Below are positions 31,561 to 44,539 of a stretch of DNA of 64,000 bases, piece by piece. The notes beneath the pieces were generated by a model. It saw only the letters and a list, made by a program, of their open reading frames with translations. It had not been told where the DNA came from and did not search any database. Both the position numbers and the translations under genes were made by a program. Numbering within the stretch: the first letter of the stretch is position 1; each line of letters begins with the position of its first letter. Origin of the DNA: Acheta domesticus (Eukaryota; Arthropoda; Insecta; Orthoptera; Gryllidae); contig JAHLJT010000631.1 of NCBI GenBank assembly GCA_031308135.1, positions 150,285,425 through 150,349,424 on the forward strand. Direction: 5' to 3'.

Positions 31561-33340
31561 GGGTAGATGGCGCAGTTTGTGACCGCCGCTATACCGCGCG
31601 CATCGCTCCTATACACGAGGTGACGAATTCGCGTGGGTACATCGCACTATGCAACTGTACTCACAGAGCCACGTACGTACATAGGTATCGTAATGCTATT
31701 CTGGTTTCAAACGAAAACTTAATTATGTACTTTCACCAACTGTATTTATTCATTAATGTTTACAAAAAATAATAGTACAGTGTACTTTAAGAATTACCCT
31801 TCAGGTAAACAGTTTTTTGACATAAAGTGGCCTGAGTATCATAATCCAGGAGTATTTTTTTGCTTTTGCAAAATTATCTTTCAAATTTATGAAGCGATAG
31901 TCTCTCTAAATTTCTTGGAAGGCCGTCCCGTTGCAGTTATCGTGAAAGCTCATGCGCTCGATTGCTCTTGCTTACCTGAAAGACACCGGTAACTGCTTGG
32001 ATCACAGTAGTACACGAACTCTTGGGTTCATTACTTCAATGTGTGGATTTCTGGTCGTCTTAAAGGGAATACGACGTTACATTAAGACAAAAATTCGTGA
32101 TTGTTGAACGGGAAGAGGATGGTCGTGTTTAAGGGGTAAAATCCATTAGTATTGAGTAATTATTCTGTTCCATAGAAAATTGTCTCGAAAACTGATGGCA
32201 TTGTTGAGGGGTTTCACTATGTAGGAAATGGAGGTTTTACAGCATTGTCAACATTATGTGGAGGCTTAAACCAGGTAAAATAGGGGAAGCCTCTTATGTC
32301 GTGAAACCCCAAAGCCGTCGATCTATGTTGTAATTTGTATGAAACAAAATTGGATATTGTTTCAGTCACTTGTTTGGTAATGACATGTTATTTTAAAATA
32401 TCAAGAAATGATGCAGAGATTTCTTTAGGAGTATTTTAATTTTTATTTAATTACTAATATCTTATTTTAATATCCACGTTTTCACAAATATTCCTATGGA
32501 TTTTGGTCTGCTTAGTACAAATACGGTATCTGAATGTAGAACCAACGTATTCCTCGCAAACTGTATTTCAAGGTTCAGATATGCGAGTAAATCGTTGAGT
32601 TTTTTTAATGATGCCGTCAAAGTATGGTAAACAAAATAGACTGTAGGGTAGATTTTGGTGAGTAGAATATCTATTTAAAGTCCGAATTTAGAACTTGTGC
32701 ACGTCTTTCAAGTTGACTGCACTTTTTTTTACAAGTGTCAATTTTTATTAAATGCATTTACAATATTTTGTACATAGATCACACTTTCAGGACTTCTGTC
32801 TAAATTCGCAGTTATTCATTCCATTCTACAACTACAACACTTTTAACCACGCTAGTGTTCTCTCCGACAGCATTTCAAGAAGTTCCTCAACAGACCTGTG
32901 ACATTATATTTTAAACCAGGTTAAATAAGTGAAGTTGTTTCAAGTAACTATAAGAACGACTTCGGCTTCAGTTGTCCAATGTAAATCCCAGCCAGAAGGA
33001 AAACGCTTGGCTGAGTTGGGGGTTGCAGCATCCCAGAGGTTGTGTTCCTTGATAGTCTCCTGCGACTGCGCGATGCGCCAGTGCAGGCTGCTCGTGCTCT
33101 GCGAACGACGCAACGCAATGGGAGAGCAATAAACCACAAGGAACTTTTTATGGGTCAACAATCCGACGGCTGTCTGACGATACAGCTTGTGGATCGAAGG
33201 GAAAAATATCTTTTACACGACCTTCACTTTTGGACAAAACGCGTATCCGTAAAGCGATTTTATATTTGCCTGCATAAGAAAATATACAATACACACAATT
33301 TTCCATAATGTAATACTTAACATAATAAGTAGTTGTAGTA
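31561..33340. other. Noncoding stretch
   Basis: Mostly AT-rich. A short GC-richer island at about 32960-33125 carries overlapping 60-90-codon frames without a domain. No RNA was recognised. Confidence 0.45.
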
Positions 33341-33344
33341 TTGC

Positions 33345-36300
33345 GAGTATTTTACCCCGTTGGTCGTCTCTCGCATCCCAGTTTCTATTTTAGTCTGTCA
33401 CTGCAGTCTTCTGCAGTTAATCCTCTTCTGTCCATTGCCTTCTCTACTCCTTCCTTCCATGTACTTCTGGGTCTTCCTCGTCTTCTGTGAGATGTTGGTG
33501 TCCAATTCCAGAGCTTTAGAAGCAATCTTTCTTCACCCATTCTGTTTAAATGACCATACCATTTGAGCCTTTTAATTTCAATGGTATCAATAATGTTGAA
33601 ACTCACTTCTGCTTTTCTTCTAATTTCTTCGTTTCTTATTTTGTCCAACAATGACAATCCACAGCTTCTTTGCCAATAGTCCATTTCCATTGCTCTAAGT
33701 TTATTTTCATTACCTTTAGATATTTCCCAAACTTCAGACCCATATGTGGCAATACTCTCTACGATAGTCTTATACAATCTTCTTTTAACATTCTTCCTAA
33801 GAGTTTGGTTCCGTATTAAAGGATGTAATTGCCTTATAGCTACTTTGCCTTTTGATATTCTACTCTGAATTTCTTCTGTACTACCTCCATTTGCTGCTAT
33901 TTGAGTACCTAGATAGATAACATTCTGGCAGGATATCAATTCTGGTCCATTGGGTATACACAGTCTTGGCTTCTCCTCCTACAACCAGATATTCTGTTTT
34001 ATTAAAATTTATTTCCAGCCCCCAATTTAAGTACTCTACATGAAGTTTTCGCAACATATACAAAACATCATCTTCGTCCTCAGCGAAGATAACTTGATCG
34101 TCTGCATAATTAAGAGAATAGTACATGGAATTGTCAATTTTTACATCCAGATTGCAACATTTACTTCTCCAGTTTTTTAAAGCTTCGTTTAAATATAATT
34201 TAAACAAAATGGGAGCTATGCAACACCCTTGCCGTAAGCTTTTATTTACAGAAAATGGTTCAGAAAGATTTCTTCCAATTTTAATCTGGCTTACATTTCT
34301 GCTGTACAGGTCTTTAACAGCTGTTTCAGGTCTTTAACAGCTTTCAATAAGTACTCATTAACATCTTGTTTCTCCATTGCCATCCAGAGTTTATTTAATG
34401 GAACTGTGTCATAGGCTTTTCTTAAATCTTCAAATACCAGGTGAGTTTCTAAATTATGGGCAAGTCGTTTGTCAGTCACTAGTCTGATACTAAAAATATT
34501 ATCAGTATACGAGCGTCCAGCTCTGAAGCCGCTCTGTTCTTCCATATCTACAAGATTCATTTCAAGACGAAATTTTAGTATTTTTCCATACAACCGGCCA
34601 ATACTACAGAGCACAGTTATACCTTTGTAATTCCTACATTGTTTTCTGTCACCTTTTTTTGCATATGTTAGCAATATAACCTGTTCTAAAGTTCTCTGGC
34701 AGCGTCTCTCCCTTCATACATCTATTGTACAGTTGGCAGAGAATTTCGAGGAGTACATTAGGACCATTTTTTAACAGCTCCATATACACTGCACCTGGGC
34801 CTGGAGACTTTCCATTTTTAAATGTTCCAAGAGTCTTTCCAATCTCATTTACTGTAATGTCTTCCATATCATTATCTCCATTCCCCGTAATAATATTGTA
34901 AACATTCATGAATTCTTTTCTGTCTTCTTTCATCAATTCTTCATAATACTCTTTCCATTGTTGTAGGCTTATAAGTTGTAGGACTGAACATTATTTCTCA
35001 TTTGTTCTTAGACCTTTTATAAGTTTCCAAGACTCTTTTGCTTTGGTACTGCCAATGCATTGGTCAATTTCTTCACATTTCTTTTCCCAAGCAGCATTCT
35101 TAGCTTTCATAACTTCCTTTTTTGTTTCCCTACTGTTTTGACTGTACATCTTTCTGTCATCATCATCTTGAGTACTTAGCCATTTTCTATAGGCATTTTC
35201 TTTCTCTCTTACTTTCTTTTCTAAATAACTATTCCACCACACACCACTTATTTTCCCCTTATCACTTCCTGCCTCTCCAAGGCTCTCATAAGCAGCTTCA
35301 TGGATAGCTCTTCCTATTCCGTCGTAGAGAGATCAGGTAGTTGTTTAATCTATATTTGATAGCTTTCCACTGAGTCTGAGTTTATATAGAAAATTTATTG
35401 ATGGGTCAGTTAGAAGATGAAGTTTATATTTCGGGATTTGTATGCTGAATAGTGTGTCTTGAATATCAGTTTGTTGGGTTTTATTCGCAAATGGAAGATA
35501 CAATTTTGGCCTCAGCAAATAATGATCAGAGTTGCACTCGGCACCCCTATTTACTCTGATGTCTTCCACCATGGCTTTGTTGTTAGGTTTGCCAAGTACG
35601 TAATCTATAATTGTTCTTCTTGTTCCTCTAATCCACGTAAATTTGTGAATATCCTTATGTTTGAAGAACCCATTCCAAATTTTTAAGCCATATTGCCACT
35701 TCCATCAGCCTCTTACCATTGTCATTCATAGTTTCCTTGCCGTACCTTCCGACCACATCACTTTGAACTTGCCTTCCTACTCTACCATTAAAATCTCCAA
35801 GTAAAAATACATCTTTTCTATTAGCAATTCCATCTAAGACACTTGTCAATTGATTAAAAAATGTAATCTTCTCAGTTTCAGGAGTATTGTCATTTGGGGC
35901 ATAAATACCTATAAAAACCGTCTCTATTCCTTTTATTTTAAAATCAATTGTTAAATATTCTCATTGACGCATGTCCAGCTATTAATACAGATTTTATATC
36001 TTTTTGATACAGCGATAGAGACTCCTCTCTTTGCTCTAATTTCTTTGTTCACCCCGCTAAATATATGAATGTAATCTTTAACTTCTTCTACGCCTTGACC
36101 CTTTTTTTTTGTTCCTGACAAGACAGCAATTTCCATATTCCATTTACTTAGGTTTTCAAATACTTCTACTATTTTCAGATTAAGACCCCGTACATTCCAT
36201 GTTCCTATATTCATAAACCGTTTCCGTTTGCATTGTCATTTCCTGGACATTCCGGTTATATTTTTTCTGGGACATTTAACAATCCAGCATTTTTAACAGG

Positions 36301-36670
36301 GGTAGGGGTGCTGGCCCTACGCCCTAACCCCCAGCCTGGTGGACCGGAGATTTCTTCTTCGGGGTTACCATCCCCTAGACAGGCTGGCTTTCCTCTCGCC
36401 TACAGAGTCCTGCCCACCCTTACCCCGAGAGAAGGGAGGGACGGAGTAAAGAGCAGGTGGGAAAGGTAAAGAATTGGGTATATGCCTGAATGGCCTGATG
36501 GGTCGCTGAGAGATACCTTCGTCTGACTCCTCCACCAGGGTCAATCCGGCTAGGGAGACCCTACCAGTAGCTATGTACCACCGACATAGCCCCTAATTTA
36601 ATTGAAGCACGCAAGCCTCCCCGCCCACACGGACAGTGCTACTACAAGGCGGTATCCCACGGGGAGGACA
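33345..36670 (-). mobile_element. LINE (RTE/Jockey-like non-LTR retrotransposon), nearly full length, inactivated
   Basis: The minus strand holds, in order, a GC-richer 5' leader (about 36670-36220), an AP-type endonuclease, a reverse transcriptase and a C-terminal domain. No LTR, target duplication or long poly(A) could be fixed; the 3' end falls near 33345. Several frameshifts and stops break the single expected ORF. The leader text, with repeated GGTAACCCC/CCACCAGG motifs, resembles leaders common in insect elements of this type. Assignment to RTE versus Jockey-group cannot be settled by eye. Confidence 0.88.
33350..36214 (-). pseudogene. LINE endonuclease-reverse transcriptase, broken ORF
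   Basis: The product would nick target DNA and reverse-transcribe the element RNA there. The endonuclease part begins MNIGTWNVRGL (36214), continues with LLGDFNGRVGR (about 35800) and reaches SDHYLL (about 35530). The RT part has YKGITVLCSIGRLYGKIL, SGFRAGRS, FEDLRKAYDTVP, a frameshifted RQGCCIAPILF and the catalytic NYADDQVIF (about 34115). The C-terminus has YGSEVWE, KIRNEEIRR, WYGHLNRM and RRRGRPRSTWKEGVEKAM. Breaks include one between 35951 and 35849, one near 34291 next to a 20-bp tandem duplication (TCAGGTCTTTAACAGCT twice at 34308-34340), and a Trp-to-stop change near 33383. It is not functional. Confidence 0.88.
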
Positions 36671-39085
36671 TAATATAATACTTAATAATAATACCAACAG
36701 GAAATTGAGATTGCAAATTGAAGTCTTTTCAAGTAGAACATGGAAGTTCTTTTAAAAGCGCTGTTTTTCAGCGGTGTTGTAGTTACGGAAAAGGGAGAAA
36801 GTGTCAGTAGTTTTTGTGGTAATAATTCGTCTACATCATTAGTACCAAATGGAAATAATATCTCAGTTTCAGTGATTTGATGCAGATGTTTTAATTCATT
36901 CCTACATCTAGGTCTACTGTGTTGAAAATAGTTTTTTCTCAAAAAATTTGTTCTCTACTGTCACCGACCACGTATTCTTATACGAGAAATACTTCGCCCT
37001 GCACCCCAAGTTAGACGACTATTTAATTATTCAGTGTTCGACAGGCAACATTGAACAACGTATTCAAATGATTAGTAGAGATCGGACAGATATGTAGTAT
37101 TAAACGTCAATATATGTACATAAATATGTAATGAAAACAGTAAGTATATGTAATAAATATGTAAAATCGGATGTAATACGTAATATTAAAATTCTCTAAT
37201 TTGAAACCATTTACATATCAAGAAATTACATTTAGACAAAATGATCACTTTGCATAATATAACTTTCTCGTCAGAAGTAAAAGCTTCATCTATTGTAATC
37301 CAGGGCCGTAATTTATCAGCCGAACCAGTCGCAATAGAAACCATCGCACAAACTGGCGAGATTTACGCCCAGCAAACATACATTGCAGAACCACATATTC
37401 ATGGAAGCGTTACACGTCGGCGATCGCAAATTTTGTCGGAGATTAAGGTTACAGGTCACAAAACGCGGTGTCAGTAATGCTTTGGACACCTAGATTTCCC
37501 CAATAATCCAGGTAAAATGCTGATCTTTTAAAAGAATACTTCTTTTCATAAAAAATAGATAATGAAATTGAAGAAAACTCACAAAATAAGAGAATATACT
37601 GTTAAAACAGCAAAATATGTAAAACATGTTATATAGTACTAAATATGGAAACATTTGAAACGAAAAAATTCGATATTGTGTTAGGAGGGTGATAATTTGC
37701 CAAGATTACAATTCTGAGAATGGTATGTAAAATGACAAAAAATATGTACTTACATTAAAATCCAATCTCAAATAATTAGCGTAGTAGAATCGATATCTCG
37801 AATCGACCCGCACATATCACCTTAACGATTCTTCCATTTCACTACAAGCAGCTTCGTGCACAGGGCGTTTCCGTCAGCAGTGAAGACGTACGAACGGAAA
37901 TATGTTACAATGTTTATAAATCAGTTCGAAATCGTTCACAAGTTTGGCGTGGGCGACCGCATGTACCAGATCGCGCGCGCCTAGTGCGTTATTCGTTGAT
38001 AAACGGTGGATATCAGCCCGTCAGATCGTGACTGGAGGGGGAGGGGACAGAAAGTGAAAAGTCCAAGGGGGACGGCAGTGGAGTGGAGATAGAGACACGC
38101 CGGCGGGGAGAAGGATGGGGAGACTTAGGCGAGGCGGCGAGGTATGAGGAGAATTTAGAGGGAGGTGGTAAGGCGTGGCAGTCCACGCGGAAGTTTAACG
38201 TGCTTCGTGGTGACGGTGTGATGCAAAGTACTTTCGAGACCGACAAAGCTGTGAGAATAATTATATTTCGCGACTGGATGGAAAAGTAATTCTAACAGAA
38301 AGTAACTCTCGTGTGGGAATATTATTGATGACGGGATCATGGATGGATACGAAAAGCCGTGGTGCGCGAGATACGTGCTATCGGGCGGTTAGCGCCGCTG
38401 GTGAGGCACGAGGTCTTGGATCTGGGGCAAATAGCAGCGTGATAGACCGCTGTTGCTTCTCGCGGCCATTGTTCGTCGCTGGGGCGGAGACGGCCGGTAC
38501 GAGACATGTGAGACGGCGACTCGAGGTGGCGGCAAGGTGTAGGAGATCTATCTAGAAGAATACGGTGAGTAATCCATTGAAAAATAGAGACATATCGTTA
38601 TTACGTCGCCGAATACGTTTTTTTTCAAACATAACTGAATTACTGAATGAAAACGAGACTTGTTTAAAGGTTTTCTTTTGAAATTTTGAGTGAATTAGAC
38701 ATCATGGTAGAATTCGTGCTAAAAGCAAGAGTTCGAAGACATGGAACTTAATTGCGTGAGTGTGGGTGGAAGAAATAGAATCTAATGTTGTTATTGTAGA
38801 ACCAGATCATGACGGAATAAACTTGGGGGTTATGAATGAGACCATGTGTGCCAACACGTTTGTTGGCTGTTTCTCATTATGTGAACCTTCATGATATTTA
38901 CTTAACTTCCCACGCACAGCAAAGTGTGTGTCTATAATTCAATGTTATATAAATTATTTAGAAAAAAAACAACCATAGGAATAATATTAATAATAATTAT
39001 GGTATTGCTATTATATACATTATAAAAAAAATAAATATTTTTTTGTTGGTTTTCGAGCACAATTGAATATAATTAGCTTTTTTGT

Positions 39086-39092
<7 letters not shown>
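36671..39092. other. Noncoding stretch with a GC-richer part (about 38030-38560)
   Basis: The left part is AT-rich with nothing recognised. The G-rich right part ends at AATACG/GTGAGT (38562), a strong-looking splice donor. No protein domain is encoded, so a 5' UTR exon of an unseen host gene is possible but unproven. Confidence 0.3.

Positions 39093-39120
<28 letters not shown>
39093..39120. repeat. (TA)n microsatellite
   Basis: A short alternating AT tract, then (CATA)n up to the start of the fold-back element. Confidence 0.9.
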
Positions 39121-39125
<5 letters not shown>

Positions 39126-39148
39126 CATACATACAAACATACATACAT

Positions 39149-40165
39149 GCAGGGTGAGTCACGTAACTTTAGCACCTCCTGTAACTTTTGAACGTTAGAA
39201 GATATTGCAATGCAGTTTTCACGGAAGTGCATGAAGGAAAGGGGCTAATTGATACGTATTGTAATTTCTATTTTATCACTTGCATTTTACGAGATTTTTT
39301 AGGTAACTTTGTTTTTCCAAATGGAACTATACATATTTTTTCAGTCCACCATGACGAGCGTAAAAAGACGAATCCAATGATACATATTGTCATATGTTAG
39401 ATAAGCATTTTTTTGAGTAATTGTGACTTTTTGCGACTAGTGTTTAACGGATATGTTCATTGTATCTGTCAGCCCGACAAGGTCACGCAGCGCTCCCCCA
39501 GGAAACGCGAGGTCGGGGAAGGGAAGGGATTTTAGTACTTGAGGATACGAAATATATTCACAAAACTGTTGCATTTTTTCCTGAACTCTGTTTTCCATCC
39601 TGACTCATTTTCAGATATTTTGTGTTTCTTAGGGATTGAAAATACGGATTTGTCATACGTAAGTAGTACGTATTGAAATAAGATTGTTTTTATCCCTAAG
39701 TTATTTTTAAAATCTTATTAACATTGAAATTAATTGCTCAAATTATGCAATATTTTTTGAACAGCCATAATTATTTATTCTTACTGTGCTTTGTTTCAAG
39801 ATCCCATTAATACGTATCTCATGAAACCCCATTAACTGGAGTTGAAGTAATAAACAATTTTATTACAATACATACTTATGACAAATCTTTATTTTCCATC
39901 CTTCAATTCCTTCAATCAAAGAAAGACAAAAATCTGAAAATGCGGAAGGATAGAAAGCACAGTTCAGGAAAGAACTGAAATGGTTTTGTGAATATTTGGG
40001 ATACTATGTTTTGTATTTCCAAATAAGATCCCTCGCCTTCCCTTCTCTGAGCGCGCGTGTGCTGGTGGAGAGCTGCGTAACCTTGAGTGGTGGACTATTC
40101 AAAATGTCCGTTAATCCCCAGTCGCAAAAATCAAAATTACTAAAACAAATGCTTATCTAACATAT

Positions 40166-40222
<57 letters not shown>

Positions 40223-40386
40223 TATATCGATTTGCCGTTTTACGCTCGTCATGGTGGACTGAAAAAATATGTATTTGAACGTTACCTCAAAAATCTCGTA
40301 AAATACAAGTGATAAAATAGAAATTAATATACGTATCAATTAGCCCCTTTCCCTCATGCACTTCCGTGAAAACTGCATTGCAACGT
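39149..40386. mobile_element. Fold-back (long inverted repeat) element, about 1.24 kb
   Basis: The left arm (39149 to about 39700) and the right arm (about 39870 to 40386) are complementary over most of their length. Paired landmarks are GCAGTTTTCACGGAAGTGCA, the block around AGTCCACCATGACGAGCGTA, TATGTTAGATAAGCATTT, and GTTCAGGAAAgAACTG-type text near the centre. The left end starts GCAGGGTGAGTCACGTAAC. The right arm lacks the matching outermost bases, so that end is truncated. A (TA)n run sits inside the right arm. It is noncoding, consistent with a non-autonomous DNA element. I could not identify a target duplication. Confidence 0.8.
40172..40220. repeat. (TA)n(CA)n microsatellite inside the fold-back element
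   Basis: About 40 bases of alternating TA then five CA units. The tract has no counterpart in the left arm, so it expanded after the arms diverged. Confidence 0.9.
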
Positions 40387-42080
40387 CATACACTGCTGAT
40401 CTGAAAAATGGGAACTTACCGTTTAATTATATTGACCAAAAACAATTCCAAATTTTCAAAACAAAATGATAATATTTATTATAATAACTGGAAATTAAAC
40501 AATAATAACAACAAAAAATCAAATGAACTTTACACAAATAACTAAAGGAAGAACTTTACAGTCTATTCATATTTTCAATATATGTCTTCCTGCTCACGTG
40601 CACAAGTCGTCAAAGATCATTTACATTTCCCAAATCTTCCAGCTCATCCAAGATATTGTAGCGGTACGCTAGTTTTTCTGCGAATTATTTTCATAAATAA
40701 AATGCCTATGCAGAAGGCTAGTGCGTGGAGAGAAGCTACCGCACCACGCTGCCCGCCCGCGAGCGCGCGACGCGCGCCCGCCCCGAATGTTTATGGCACC
40801 AGTGGGCGAGGAGAGACCTTTTGTTCGGGACCTTGGACGCCCCAGAACTATTTGATTCGCGGCGCGTGCCCGCGATAATAGATTCGCGGCGCGTGCCCGT
40901 CACGGTTTTTTGGCTGTCACTCGCGCTGGGAAGCTCAAAGTTGTAATTCACTGCAACCTTCGGGGGTACAACGATCATGTCTCACACCCTTCTTGACCTA
41001 CTTTCTTCGATAAACAAAGAGGGCTTTTGGAATGAGACAGAGTAAGGAAAATTCCCAGAATTGCCGAAGCTGGTTGGCTAAAAAAAGAGTTAAGACGCCA
41101 TCACACTCAACCAATCAGGGGTAGAATTCTGTGGGGAAGGGATGGTTTCGAAATATCTGCGAAAATTTGGGGGGGGGAAGGAGTGGAAAAACACACAAAG
41201 TGGGGTACGAGAGACTTGGGTGACGAGAGCTGAGGAGAGAGGTCGAGGTACCTCGGGCATCGCGTGCTCTGGGGAGCGATTTGATATTGCCCCGTGCAAT
41301 CCAATTCTGTCTTGCTTAATCTCGATAGCCGGGAGAAATTCTTTCCGAGTATCAATTTTTGAACTCTGCCACCACTGGCAATTAGACCGATACTCCCCGA
41401 GATTTGTGCTCGCATAGAGCTTATTGGAACTCTCAGATTGTGCTGTGTGACATTGTGCGTGAGATACGCGATCGCTTGTGATTTGGGCCAACGAAGCCGC
41501 CGTCGCCACCGCCCGCGCCGCCGCCGTGCCGACACCGCCCCGCGTTGTGGACACGCCCCGCCGAGCGCCCCTTCGGCTTTGAGAGGCCGACACGCCGCCG
41601 CCGCCGCGACCAGCTGCCACCGGTGCCATTTGACGCCTGTTCAGCACCATCATCATCAGGCATTGTATTTGGTCAACGACCGTACAAAGACTTTTTTCTG
41701 TGAATTGTGGTGCCGCGCTGAGGCACGTAATCGCCAGTCCAGAGGGCGAATGATCGTTTCCTTTATGTAATCAGTAAAATAATTGCATTGTGAATTTTCT
41801 TTTTGCTTTTCTCTTAGATTTAAGTTCTTTTTTTGTTCCTAACCAGAGCTCACTAGGTAGAGCATTTCTTCTAAAATTCCTTGTGTAACTTCTCCGGCCT
41901 ATCATTAGGCGGAAATAAACTTTCTATTGTGTTACCAGTCACCCAAATTGTTATAGTCATTATATTGCACCTTGCAGTTCCTTCCATCACCGCCTATTTT
42001 CAGAAAAGTAACAAAATTGACTGACTGAGCTAGGCCCGGGCCGCCCTCACGGATTTCCGGCGCTCCCAGGCCGCCGGGAA
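40387..42080. other. Noncoding stretch with two CpG-rich blocks
   Basis: CpG-rich blocks lie at about 40725-40920 and 41420-41660. The first holds a 26-bp tandem duplication (GATTCGCGGCGCGTGCCCG at 40855 and 40881). The second carries a minus-strand frame starting with ATG at 41663 in a reasonable context (acaATGcc, MPDDDGAEQASNG...) that could be a first coding exon. It is Gly/Arg-rich with no domain, so I do not call a gene. Confidence 0.3.
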
Positions 42081-42435
42081 CCGCGTGCGGTGCGTGACAA
42101 TATACATTGGGCAATTAAATAACTCAGCCCTTACTAATGACTGAACGTCTCTCATTCCATAAAACGTTTCACCAGACCATATATCTCACTCCGTTGAACA
42201 AGACGTTCATTCTCCTTCTGGTCGTTGATTTTTCTCTTCTTAAGCAATCTCTCTGTTGCTACATATATCAGCCCCAGGCGGCCGTGCCCACACATGAATA
42301 CCTTTTGTATAAATATATGTTCTGTGCCATTCTGACTTACACAGAATGTGTAATGTTGATACATAGATTTTAATATGCAATTGTAATTAACATTGTGACA
42401 ATATTTGTAAAAACCGTGTTGTTAAACTTATCCAG

Positions 42436-42472
42436 CCCTAAGGATGGAGTAATAAAAACTCCGAAACGTCGG
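42436..42472 (+). ncRNA. Hammerhead-like ribozyme relic (Penelope-type repeat motif)
   Basis: GGAGT (42446..42450) and ACTCC (42458..42462) form a stem II-like hairpin, followed directly by GAAAC and GTC. This is the arrangement of the 3' half of a hammerhead core. The upstream CTAAGGAT only loosely resembles CUGAUGA, so catalysis is doubtful. Minimal hammerheads of this kind are known from Penelope-like retroelements. No reverse transcriptase or GIY-YIG domain is visible nearby. Confidence 0.35.
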
Positions 42473-42702
42473 CAAACTGACATATCTTATTATTTTGGAC
42501 CAAAACCCCTGAACCACGTAAAAGGAATCGTCAACAGATGGTCATGAAATACAGCAGATGAAGATGTATATAAATGTTATCTGTTGCTCATTGTATATTT
42601 GTTTAACGCACATTCTGAGTTTCATTGGCATCCTTCTCACTTCTTTCTTCTCTTTCTCACTTTCTTCTCTCTTTTCTTGGCGCGTATATTGGCTTCCTTC
42701 TC

Positions 42703-44284
42703 ATTTTTACTTTTCCGTATACGTGCGTATACACGGAGTGATATACGTAGTATAGGGAAAGTTATGTAATGCTGCGCGAAAAAATGGCCAATTTTAGGCG
42801 GAAAAATATTCATTGCCGGGCCGTGAAAATGAATAAGTGGATAAAACCACTTGCTAAATTAAGAAAAAAAAATACCCTAACACATGGTGTAACCAGAAAC
42901 CCTGTTTTCTAGGTCCTTGATACCGAAAACCCAATTGAAAGGAAAACGTCCGTCTGTCCGTCCGTCCGTCCGTCTGTCCGTCTGTCCGTCTGTGAACACT
43001 GCTAACGCCTAAACCATTCGTACAATTTCTTCCAAAATGGATATTCGCCAGTCGATCTGGTTCTAGTCAAAGCTTTGAGATTTTGAAAAAGATTCTTCAA
43101 AATTTGGGGGTACTTTATATGAATCCCCCCGGGGATTTTCAAAATTTTCTCAAAAACGGCTCCAAATTTTTTCTTTAAATTTCTTGTATGAATAGAGTAA
43201 AATACACTTTTTAACATGGCATAGGTCCGATATTCACTTACAGCTCTGAATTTTCGAAAATTGTGAAATTTTGAATTTTTTTCGGCGTCTTTCTCCAACT
43301 ACAAAATTGAAGATAAGAGATTTTTTCTTCAAACAAAATTTGTTCTGCATATTGAGTTCTTTAATAAAGGTCATGTAAATGTTTGTAGTAGTTTTCATGC
43401 AATATTGCGTGCAATATGTGCAATTTTAAAAAATTACAAAAACAAGATTTTCTCAAAAACGGCTCCAAATTTTTTCTTTAAACTTTTGGTAGGGATAGTG
43501 GTAATCAAAACAATCAATGGTTCTATCAATGACATAAAAGCCTTTTTGGTCTATTGGTTGTTTTTTTAAAAAATTACAAAAATGTAATTTATTTACTTGT
43601 CTCTCACGTCGTTAATATTTACAGTATCGGCAATTTTTTCACATTATTATATTTACGAGTATATATGCTTTAAATATAATGTCAAGTAAAGTTTCTCGAA
43701 AACACTACCGTTTTCTGTGGAAAGTAGCTCATATTTCGGCATTTTCAGAAATGCTCAAACGCCATTTTCTCGTATATGACTGCAAATTTTTTCTTGAAAC
43801 TTTTGTAACGGATAGTGCTAATTACACTCTTTAGTATAGCGTAAAGTTAATTTGGAGTTTTTTTTGTTTTTTCAAAAAGTATATGAATGTAAATTTTTTG
43901 AAAGATCTCTCACATCTTTAATATGCACATTATCCACAATTTGTAAAGATTATTACATTTGTGAGTGTAAGTGCATCAAATAACTTCAAATAAAGTATTT
44001 TGAAAACTCAAACATTTTCTGTGAAAATGAGCTTCAAATTTCGCATTTTTAGTAGCGCCAAAACGCCATTTTCTCTTCAACTGCACATCTTTTTTAAAAG
44101 AAAATTGCCATTTATGACTAGGTTTTTGTGTTCTTTTATATTCTAAAATTAATATTTCCGTTCTACCAATAGGAAACCGAAAACATTAAGAAAATGACAA
44201 AAAAATTTCCGAATAGCTAGCGAAGACCCAAGAAAATAGAAAACTAATACGAGAATGTCTGTGCCATTCTGTAGCACCACTAGT
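42703..44284 (+). repeat. Family A dispersed repeat, copy A2 (about 1.58 kb)
   Basis: Full-length match to A1 with the same start (TTTTACTTTTCCGTATACG), CCGT block (42947-42990), interior phrases and end (GCCATTCTGTAGCACCACTAGT). It is noncoding and the best partner of A1 for defining the unit. Confidence 0.85.
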
Positions 44285-44539
44285 TTGGTTTTTCACAAAC
44301 AGTGTATCTTTATGATTTCAAATTATACTGTGTATGATGAATGTCCAATCTTGTATTCACATATTTTGTTCTAACCTTCTTCATCTACCATCATTATTCC
44401 CCTGAAATCAATACTTTTAAGTTTGAACAATTTTATTCATGGTCAAGAACAAATCGATGGAAGTCGCACTACAATTAATTCTTTAACCAATGTAATTTAT
44501 ATTCTTTTAAATGTATTGGTAGTTTGAAAGTAATTTGAA

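Noticed and set aside
32929..33161. Overlapping 67- and 73-codon frames on opposite strands
   Set aside because: Short GC-richer island; no domain in either and mutual overlap suggests chance.
37241..37477. 78-codon plus-strand frame
   Set aside because: No recognised family, AT-rich surroundings, no splice or repeat evidence for coding.
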